Positions 1 through 4,926 of a DNA stretch of 7,743 nt are shown piece by piece. The stretch's first letter is position 1; each line of letters starts with the position of its first letter. Source of the DNA: Rhodobacterales bacterium (GTDB lineage Bacteria; Pseudomonadota; Alphaproteobacteria; Rhodobacterales; Rhodobacteraceae); NCBI GenBank assembly GCA_009992615.1, contig JAACVA010000227.1:1-7743 (forward strand), read 5' to 3'. Both the position numbers and the translations under genes were made by a program. The notes beneath the pieces were generated by a model. The model saw only the letters and a list, made by a program, of their open reading frames with translations, did no database searches and was not told the origin of the DNA.

Positions 1-359
1 GACATGTTGATCGACAATCGCAGGCGGGGATGGGCCGCCAATGTTTCAAGCCCCTTTTGCAGAGCAAGACAATCGATCATGCGTCCCAATTCGCGAGTTT
101 CCACCGTTCCGATGAATTCCTGGGCCGGAATGATACGGCCATTCTTGTCGAGGATGCGGATCAACCCTTCGTAAAAGGCCGGCCGGTCCTGACGCCCAGC
201 AGGCACCACGGGTTGATAGGCCAGCATCACATTGCCGCTGGCAACCGCCCGTTCTACGGTATTCAGCACGTCGCGGTCCCGCTCGGTCACGGCAAAGGAC
301 AGGGGGCTGTCCAGCCCCGTGGTTACATCGGCAATGCTGCGCGGATAATCGGATGACAT
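1..359 (-). CDS. EAL-domain protein (cyclic-di-GMP phosphodiesterase type), N-terminal part
   Basis: Partial gene that starts inside the window and runs off the left edge; 119 complete codons are visible. After about 40 N-terminal residues the translation enters an EAL domain: LAYQPVV (about 46-52), then EGLIR (64-68), IPAQEFI (77-83), ELGRMID (90-96) and LSINM (115-119). EGLIR fits the ExLxR signature of the family, with Gly in place of the usual Ala. The Glu of this motif and Asn118 sit where EAL enzymes bind catalytic metal. Members hydrolyse cyclic-di-GMP to pGpG in the cytoplasm; some are inactive sensors. The remaining catalytic residues lie outside the window, so activity cannot be judged. 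No GGDEF domain precedes the EAL domain, and only a short N-terminal extension is present. The ATG at 359 is preceded by GGAGA with 8 bases of spacing. An in-frame ATG at 374 lacks such a site. The gene is divergent from tag. Confidence 0.88.
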   Translation of the reverse strand, partial: MSSDYPRSIADVTTGLDSPLSFAVTERDRDVLNTVERAVASGNVMLAYQPVVPAGRQDRPAFYEGLIRILDKNGRIIPAQEFIGTVETRELGRMIDCLALQKGLETLAAHPRLRLSINM

Positions 360-390
360 CTGGGAATTCTCCATGGGCTCTGACATCACT

Positions 391-419
391 CTGTCAAAAG
401 CGTTCTAACAAGGTATGAA
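391..419 (+). promoter_or_regulatory. possible promoter for tag
   Basis: In the 122-base divergent intergenic region, CTGTCA (391-396) and TATGAA (414-419) are separated by 17 bases. Each matches four of six positions of the sigma-70 consensus. The stretch is AT-richer than the genes on either side, as expected for a promoter region. On the opposite strand the same -35 area reads TTGACA (397-392), but I see no convincing -10 for the EAL gene at the right spacing. This is a pattern match only. Confidence 0.3.
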
Positions 420-481
420 GATTCTCATTTTGTTCTTGTTTGACTTAAATGCCCGACACCCCCGGAAAAGGACGCGATGCC

Positions 482-1057
482 ATGGAAAACCGCTGTGACT
501 GGTGCGGCGCTGACCCGCTGTATCAGGCCTATCACGATACGGAATGGGGGGTGCCCGAGCAGGACAGCCGGGCGTTGTGGGAAAAACTGATCCTCGATGG
601 GTTTCAGGCTGGGCTCAGCTGGCTCACGATCCTTAAAAAGCGCGATAAATTTCGCACGGCCTTTCACGGGTTCCAACCGGAGCTCATCGCCTCCTGGGGC
701 GATGCCGAGGTGCAAACCCTGCTGGGCAATCCGGGAATCATCCGCCACCGGGGCAAGATCGAGGCGGCGATCGGCAATGCCCGCGCCTGGATCGCCATCG
801 AAGAACGTCAGGGCTTTGACAGGTTTCTGTGGGATTACGTTGACGGCGTGGCGCGACAGAACCGTTTTGCCAGCATGGACGAAGTGCCGCCGTTCACGCC
901 CTTGTCGGCCCGCATTTCAAAAGACCTGAAAAATCAGGGATTCCGGTTTTGCGGCCCCACCATCGTTTATGCCTTCATGGAGGCGGTGGGCATGGTCAAC
1001 GACCATCTTGTCAGCTGTCCCTGCCACGACCGGGTGGCGCGACTGGCAAAGCCCTAG
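482..1057 (+). CDS. tag: DNA-3-methyladenine glycosylase I
   Basis: Base-excision repair enzyme of the Tag family (191 residues, close to the usual length). It removes 3-methyladenine from alkylated DNA and leaves an abasic site. Visible family features are the N-terminal CDWCGADPLYQAYHDTEWG block (5-23), FQAGLSW (41-47), GIIRHRGKI in the middle and VNDHLVSCPC near the C-terminus. The zinc ligands of E. coli Tag (Cys4, His17, His175, Cys179) correspond to Cys5, His18, the His of NDH and the first Cys of CPC. The base-pocket Tyr and Trp are kept as Tyr17 and Trp47. The pocket Glu38 of E. coli corresponds to Asp39. I chose the ATG at 482 because the family begins right before the first zinc Cys and AAAGGA (467-472) lies 9 bases upstream. 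An upstream in-frame ATG at 449 would add 11 residues with no family support. The gene converges on tlpA and overlaps it by 4 bases. Confidence 0.95.
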   Translation: MENRCDWCGADPLYQAYHDTEWGVPEQDSRALWEKLILDGFQAGLSWLTILKKRDKFRTAFHGFQPELIASWGDAEVQTLLGNPGIIRHRGKIEAAIGNARAWIAIEERQGFDRFLWDYVDGVARQNRFASMDEVPPFTPLSARISKDLKNQGFRFCGPTIVYAFMEAVGMVNDHLVSCPCHDRVARLAKP

Positions 1058-1602
1058 CCGTCGATCAGGGCCTGCAAAATTGCCTTGGCGCTGGCGCTGT
1101 TCCATTCGGCATCGCCGCGCAGTCGGGCAATTTCCTGACCCTCGCGGTTCAGGATCACCGTGATCGGCAGGCCCAGCACCGCCATCTCGCGCGCCACCGC
1201 CTGCTGCGGATCCAGCAGGATCGGCAGGTTTTCAATCTTCGCCTCGTCAAAGAACCGCTCGATTCCCGGCACGGCATTGCGCCCGGTGGCCAATGTCACC
1301 ACTTCGAATGCCGCACCGCCAAGCGCACCCTGAAGTGCGTCCAGCGCTGGCATCTCATGGCGGCAGGGCGGGCACCAGGTGGCCCAGAAATTCAACAGCA
1401 CGATCTTGCCCTGCCAATCGGCCAGCGTGTGTTCGGCGCCGTCTTTCGTCGTGAACACGGCACCCGATACCGGCACCGGTTCGGAATGGAAATTCAGCTT
1501 TTTCATATCGCCCTCACGCAGGGCGTTCAGCGTTTCCAGATCGGCGGCATTTGCGCCCAGGCTCAGCCCGATATAGAGAGCAACAGAAAGCAGAAACTTC
1601 AT
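1054..1602 (-). CDS. tlpA: TlpA-family periplasmic thiol:disulfide oxidoreductase
   Basis: Exported thioredoxin-fold protein of 182 residues. The N-terminus is a Sec signal peptide: MKF, a hydrophobic core, then GANAA with likely cleavage around residues 19-20. The redoxin domain follows (about 40-180), with active site WCPPC (Cys77, Cys80) in NFWATWCPPC, and the cis-proline loop GLPITVIL (Pro146). TlpA/ResA-type proteins reduce disulfides in periplasmic partners, typically apocytochrome c or copper sites of cytochrome oxidase; which partner applies here cannot be told from the sequence. The ATG at 1602 places the signal peptide at the very N-terminus and has AAGGG 8 bases upstream. The longer open frame back to 1827 lies inside argH and is not credible as N-terminal coding sequence. 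The gene is divergent from argH with a 16-base gap and ends in the CTAG shared with tag. The tlpA name is by family, not proven orthology. Confidence 0.92.
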   Translation of the reverse strand: MKFLLSVALYIGLSLGANAADLETLNALREGDMKKLNFHSEPVPVSGAVFTTKDGAEHTLADWQGKIVLLNFWATWCPPCRHEMPALDALQGALGGAAFEVVTLATGRNAVPGIERFFDEAKIENLPILLDPQQAVAREMAVLGLPITVILNREGQEIARLRGDAEWNSASAKAILQALIDG

Positions 1603-1618
1603 GACCGGGGCCCTTTTG
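1603..1618. promoter_or_regulatory. 16-base divergent tlpA/argH start spacer with mirrored ribosome binding sites
   Basis: The two start codons are only 16 bases apart. The spacer contains GGGCCC: on the minus strand it reads AAAAGGG, with 8 bases before the tlpA ATG; on the plus strand GGGG (1607-1610) lies 8 bases before the argH ATG. The purine tract of each gene therefore overlaps the pyrimidine complement of the other. There is no room for a promoter here, so promoters must lie inside the opposing coding sequences or further upstream. Confidence 0.6.
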
Positions 1619-3010
1619 ATGACCGACAAAAACTCGAACGCGATGTGGGGCGGGCGGTTTGCCGCCGGGCCGGACGCGATCATGGAGGCGATCAATGCCT
1701 CGATCTCGTACGACAAACGGATGGCCGCGCAGGATATCGCCGGGTCGCGTGCCCACGCCGCGATGCTGGCGGCGCAGGGTATCATTACCGATAGCGATGC
1801 AACGGCGATCCGGGAAGGGCTGCTCACGGTGTTGTCAGAGATTGAAACGGGCAGCTTTCAATTTTCGACCGCCCTGGAAGACATCCACATGAACGTCGAG
1901 GCACGCCTGAAAGAGGTGATCGGCGCGCCTGCCGGGCGGCTGCACACCGGTCGGTCGCGCAACGATCAGGTGGCGACCGATTTCCGTCTTTGGGTGCGCG
2001 ATCAGGTGGATGCGGCGATTGCCGGCTGCGAGGCATTGCAGCGTGCGCTGTTGCAACAGGCCGAGGCGGGTGCCGATTGGGTAATGCCCGGCTTTACCCA
2101 TCTGCAAACGGCCCAGCCGGTGACCTGGGGCCATCACATGATGGCCTATGTCGAAATGCTGGGCCGCGATGTGGGTCGGTTTCGTGATGCCCGCGCCCGG
2201 ATGAACGAATCGCCCCTCGGGGCAGCGGCCCTGGCCGGCACCGGCTTTCCGATTGACCGGCACATGACGGCCACCGCGCTGGGGTTCGACCGCCCGTCGG
2301 CCAATTCGCTGGATGCCGTGGCCGACCGCGATTTCGCGTTGGAGTTTCTGAGCGCCGCCACGATCTGTGCCATGCACCTGTCGCGCTTTGCCGAGGAGCT
2401 GGTGATCTGGTCATCGGCACAGTTCCGCTTTGTTGCGCTGTCGGATCGGTTTTCCACCGGGTCTTCGATCATGCCGCAGAAAAAGAACCCCGACGCCGCC
2501 GAACTGATCCGCGCCAAGATCGGGCGCATCCTGGGGGCCATGGTGGCGCTGTTCACCGTGATGAAGGGGCTGCCGCTGGCCTATTCCAAGGACATGCAGG
2601 AAGACAAGGAACAGACCTTCGACGCCGCCGATTCGCTGATGCTGGCCCTGGCCGCGATGGAAGGCATGGTGCGCGACATGACCGCCAACACCAAGGCACT
2701 GGAAGCCGCGGCCGGTGCGGGCTTTTCCACCGCCACCGATCTGGCCGACTGGCTGGTGCGGGCGTTGAACATGCCGTTCCGCGACGCCCACCACGTCACC
2801 GGGTCGCTGGTGGCGCTGGCCGAGGCCAAGGGCTGCGACCTGCCCGACCTGACGCTGGCCGACATGCAATCGGTGCACAGCGCGATCACCGACGATGTGT
2901 TCGGCGTGCTGGGTGTGCACAATTCGGTCGCCTCGCGCACGTCCTATGGCGGCACGGCGCCGCTGCGGGTGCGCGAACAGATCGCCCGCTGGAAAGACAT
3001 CCTGGGCTGA
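1619..3010 (+). CDS. argH: argininosuccinate lyase
   Basis: Last enzyme of arginine synthesis: cleaves argininosuccinate to arginine and fumarate in the cytoplasm, as a homotetramer. The 463-residue length is normal for the fumarase/aspartase superfamily member. Conserved blocks are MWGGRF (9-14), EDIHMNVE (87-94), HTGRSRNDQVATD (109-121), THLQTAQPVTWGHH (160-173) with the conserved His161, and the flexible catalytic loop GSSIMPQKKNPD (281-292) carrying the catalytic Ser (282/283). The C-terminal SYGGTAP (442-448) is also typical. No key residue is missing. The ATG at 1619 begins MTDKNSN, as expected for alphaproteobacterial ArgH. The in-frame ATG at 1601 would overlap the tlpA start codon and adds only six residues. 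The ribosome site (GGGG, 1607-1610) is weak. This is the first gene of a plus-strand run that continues through the TIGR02302 gene. Confidence 0.97.
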   Translation: MTDKNSNAMWGGRFAAGPDAIMEAINASISYDKRMAAQDIAGSRAHAAMLAAQGIITDSDATAIREGLLTVLSEIETGSFQFSTALEDIHMNVEARLKEVIGAPAGRLHTGRSRNDQVATDFRLWVRDQVDAAIAGCEALQRALLQQAEAGADWVMPGFTHLQTAQPVTWGHHMMAYVEMLGRDVGRFRDARARMNESPLGAAALAGTGFPIDRHMTATALGFDRPSANSLDAVADRDFALEFLSAATICAMHLSRFAEELVIWSSAQFRFVALSDRFSTGSSIMPQKKNPDAAELIRAKIGRILGAMVALFTVMKGLPLAYSKDMQEDKEQTFDAADSLMLALAAMEGMVRDMTANTKALEAAAGAGFSTATDLADWLVRALNMPFRDAHHVTGSLVALAEAKGCDLPDLTLADMQSVHSAITDDVFGVLGVHNSVASRTSYGGTAPLRVREQIARWKDILG

Positions 3011-3045
3011 TCCGGCCTGTTCAAAAGGCGCACGGCGGCTATGTT

Positions 3046-3061
3046 GTGTCTTGTCAGACAC
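3046..3061. repeat. perfect 6-base inverted repeat downstream of argH
   Basis: GTGTCT and AGACAC form a perfect 6-base inverted repeat around a TGTC loop, 35 bases after the argH stop and 33 bases before the lipoprotein start. It is followed by a C-run rather than T residues, so it does not look like an intrinsic terminator. It could be an mRNA hairpin between cistrons, a protein site or chance. Confidence 0.35.
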
Positions 3062-3094
3062 CCCCGCAGCCTTTGCCCAACCGATGAGGCCCCC

Positions 3095-3232
3095 ATGCGT
3101 ATGTTCATTCTCTTGCTGCCCGTAGCAGCCTTCCTGACCGCCTGCGGTGCCCCCGGCGCCCCGGAAAAGCCCGGCGTCGCCGGCGTGACAGTCACCGGCG
3201 AGGCGCGCATCGGCGTGACGGGCACCCTGTGA
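3095..3232 (+). CDS. small LptM/YifL-like lipoprotein upstream of lysA
   Basis: Tiny lipoprotein of 45 residues. The signal peptide (MRMFILLLPVAAF) ends in a clear lipobox LTAC (14-17) followed by Gly, so signal peptidase II should cleave before Cys17 and leave a lipidated 29-residue peptide. The mature N-terminus CGAPGAPEKPG resembles the CGxKGPLxxP pattern of the LptM/YifL group, but lacks the Lys and Leu of that pattern. E. coli LptM assists maturation of the LptD/E lipopolysaccharide translocon, and such lipoproteins are often encoded just before lysA in proteobacteria. The family link here rests on size, lipobox, Gly/Pro spacing and position, and is inferred. The remainder is Gly/Val/Thr-rich (GVTVTG, then GVTGTL) and may be an extended strand. 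GAGG (3086-3089) sits 5 bases before the ATG. The stop overlaps the likely start of the next gene. The frame is open from 3041, but the signal peptide fixes the start at 3095 or the Met at 3101. Confidence 0.78.
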   Translation: MRMFILLLPVAAFLTACGAPGAPEKPGVAGVTVTGEARIGVTGTL

Positions 3233-3249
3233 TCGGGCACCCTGTGACG
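3220..3249. repeat. 15-base tandem duplication across a stop/start junction
   Basis: GGGCACCCTGTGATC (3220-3234) is followed at once by GGGCACCCTGTGACG (3235-3249); 13 of 15 bases agree, with GGGCACCCTGTGA exact in both. The first copy supplies the lipoprotein stop codon and an overlapping GTG; the second copy supplies a second in-frame GTG (3244). This looks like a local slippage duplication at the gene boundary. Confidence 0.9.
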
Positions 3250-3561
3250 GCGCCGCTGCGGATGCTGTGGCTGGCGCTTGCCGTCTGGGGGGCGATCCAC
3301 CCGATGTACTGGTTCGTGTCCTACATGAACCAGACCGGAACCGGGTTGTCGGGGCTGATCGACGCCTGGTATGTCAACGCTTCGACCACCGGGCTGACCT
3401 GGGATCTGACCATCGCGGCGATCACCCTGACGCTGTGGGTGCTGGCCGAAACCTGGACACGCAAGGCATGGCTGAACCTGATCGCCATCCCGGCGACGTT
3501 CTGCATCGGGGTAAGTTGCGGGTTGCCGCTGTACCTGTTCTTGCGGTCGCGCCGGGCCTGA
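3229..3561 (+). CDS. DUF2834 family small inner-membrane protein
   Basis: Membrane protein of 110 residues with three predicted helices: about 11-31, 58-74 and 81-105. The pattern LIDAWYVNASTTGLTWDL between helices 1 and 2, and the C-terminal GLPLYLFLRSR, fit DUF2834 (short proteins of unknown function with a loop before a conserved Asp and a final PLYLxLR). No enzymatic residues can be pointed out and no function is known to me. The start is uncertain. GTG at 3229 overlaps the lipoprotein TGA as GTGA, which would couple translation of the two. A second in-frame GTG at 3244 lies in the second duplicate copy. ATG at 3262 begins MLWLALAVWG, just ahead of helix 1. None has a strong ribosome site; I list the coupled start. 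The gene lies between the lipoprotein and lysA. Confidence 0.8.
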   Translation: MIGHPVTAPLRMLWLALAVWGAIHPMYWFVSYMNQTGTGLSGLIDAWYVNASTTGLTWDLTIAAITLTLWVLAETWTRKAWLNLIAIPATFCIGVSCGLPLYLFLRSRRA

Positions 3562-3621
3562 GCGGCAAGAATTGCGCCCGCGCGCCACTCTGCTATGTCG
3601 CGGTAAACTATAGGGGCCTTG

Positions 3622-4887
3622 ATGGATCACTTTCTGTATCGCGACGGTCGGCTGTTTGCCGAAGACGTACCGCTGGCCAACATCGCAGCCGCCGTGGGCA
3701 CGCCGTTCTATTGCTATTCCGCCGCCACCCTGACGCGGCATTTCCGCCTGTTCGACGAGGCGCTGGAGGGCATGGATCACCTGATCTGCTTTGCGATGAA
3801 GGCCAACTCCAACCTCGCAGTGCTGAAGCTGCTGGGCGATCTCGGGGCGGGGATGGATGTGGTGTCGGGCGGCGAATATCGTCGGGCGCGTGCGGCGGGG
3901 GTTCCGGGCGAGCGCATCGTATTTTCCGGCGTCGGCAAGACCGCCGCCGAAATGCGGCTGGCGCTGGAAAGCGGTATCCGACAGTTCAACGTCGAATCCG
4001 AACCCGAGATGCAGGCGCTGAATGATGTCGCCCTGTCCTTGGGCAAGATTGCCCCCATCACCATCCGGGTGAACCCCGATGTCGATGCCAAGACCCACGA
4101 AAAGATCGCCACAGGCCGCAAGCAAGATAAATTCGGCATCCCGATTTCCCGCGCCCGCGCCGTCTATGCCCATGCCGCCACCCTGCCGGGGCTCAAGGTG
4201 ATTGGCATTGACGTGCACATCGGCAGCCAGCTGACCGAGCTGGCCCCGTTCGAGGCGGCCTTTCGCAAGGTGGCCGACCTGACGCATGTTTTGCGCGCAG
4301 ATGGTCACGACATCAGCAGGCTGGATCTGGGCGGCGGCCTTGGCATCCCTTATGAGCGAAGCAATGCCGACCCGCCCCTGCCCCGCGATTTCGGCGCCAT
4401 GGTCAAGGCCACGCTGGGCGATCTGGGCTGTGAGATCGAAATTGAACCGGGCCGCCTGATTGCCGGCAACGCAGGCGTGATGGTCAGCGCGGTGATCTAT
4501 GTGAAGCAGGGCGAGGAACGCGATTTCCTGATCGTCGATGCCGCGATGAACGATCTGGTGCGCCCTTCCATGTATGGCGCGCACCACGATATTGTGCCGC
4601 TGATCGAACCGGCACCGGGCATCGAGGCACATGTTTATGATGTCGTCGGCCCGGTCTGCGAATCCGGCGATACCTTTGCCAAACGCCGTGCGATGATGCC
4701 GCTGTCCTCCGGCGATCTGGTGGCGTTTCGCAGCGCCGGGGCTTATGGTGCAGTGATGAGTTCGGAATACAATTCGCGCCCCCTGATCCCCGAGGTGATG
4801 GTCAGCGGCGATCACTTCGCTGTCATACGCGCCAGACCAACCTTTGACGAAATGCTCAATCGCGATACCATACCAGAATGGCTCTGA
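3622..4887 (+). CDS. lysA: diaminopimelate decarboxylase
   Basis: Final step of lysine synthesis: PLP-dependent decarboxylation of meso-diaminopimelate to L-lysine in the cytoplasm. The protein is 421 residues, the usual length, of the fold-III (alanine racemase-like barrel) decarboxylase family. The PLP lysine is Lys60 in CFAMKANSN. Other family blocks are VSGGE (81-85), VHIGSQ (198-203), the phosphate-binding LGGGLGIPY (236-244), EPGR (275-278), CESGD (346-350, with the active-site Cys from the partner subunit) and GAYGAVMSSEYN (373-384). All expected catalytic residues are present. The ATG at 3622 has AGGGG (3612-3616) 5 bases upstream; a TTG at 3619 is the only nearby alternative. The gap of 60 bases from the DUF2834 gene is a little AT-richer near its 3' end, but I could not settle on a promoter there. 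The next gene follows after 39 bases. Confidence 0.97.
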   Translation: MDHFLYRDGRLFAEDVPLANIAAAVGTPFYCYSAATLTRHFRLFDEALEGMDHLICFAMKANSNLAVLKLLGDLGAGMDVVSGGEYRRARAAGVPGERIVFSGVGKTAAEMRLALESGIRQFNVESEPEMQALNDVALSLGKIAPITIRVNPDVDAKTHEKIATGRKQDKFGIPISRARAVYAHAATLPGLKVIGIDVHIGSQLTELAPFEAAFRKVADLTHVLRADGHDISRLDLGGGLGIPYERSNADPPLPRDFGAMVKATLGDLGCEIEIEPGRLIAGNAGVMVSAVIYVKQGEERDFLIVDAAMNDLVRPSMYGAHHDIVPLIEPAPGIEAHVYDVVGPVCESGDTFAKRRAMMPLSSGDLVAFRSAGAYGAVMSSEYNSRPLIPEVMVSGDHFAVIRARPTFDEMLNRDTIPEWL

Positions 4888-4918
4888 CGCGGGTTGCGCG
4901 TCGGGGTGTACCGTATGC

Positions 4919-4923
4919 GAGGG
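4919..4923 (+). promoter_or_regulatory. ribosome binding site choosing between two starts
   Basis: GAGGG lies only 3 bases before the ATG at 4927, a short spacing. The in-frame ATG at 4915 has only GGGG (4903-4906) 8 bases upstream. The protein begins MPDTPLNHPAF from 4927, which resembles what I recall of Rhodobacterales relatives, so 4927 is preferred, but the choice is not secure. Confidence 0.45.
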
Positions 4924-4926
4924 CCG

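Noticed and set aside
30..356. Plus-strand open frame of 108 codons at the left edge
   Set aside because: It is antisense to the EAL-domain coding sequence, which shows clear family motifs.
949..1794. Plus-strand open frame of 281 codons through the tlpA region
   Set aside because: It overlaps the ends of tag and argH out of frame and is antisense to tlpA, whose signal peptide and CPPC site are clear.
3181..3200. GTGACAGTCAC palindrome inside the lipoprotein gene as an operator
   Set aside because: It lies within coding sequence for a Val/Thr-rich segment, has a one-base centre and no promoter nearby; codon content explains it well enough.
3572..3611. Promoter upstream of lysA (TTGCGC with TATGTC or TAAACT)
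   Set aside because: Neither -10 candidate fits both the consensus and the spacing; the TAAACT option would start transcription almost on the ribosome site.
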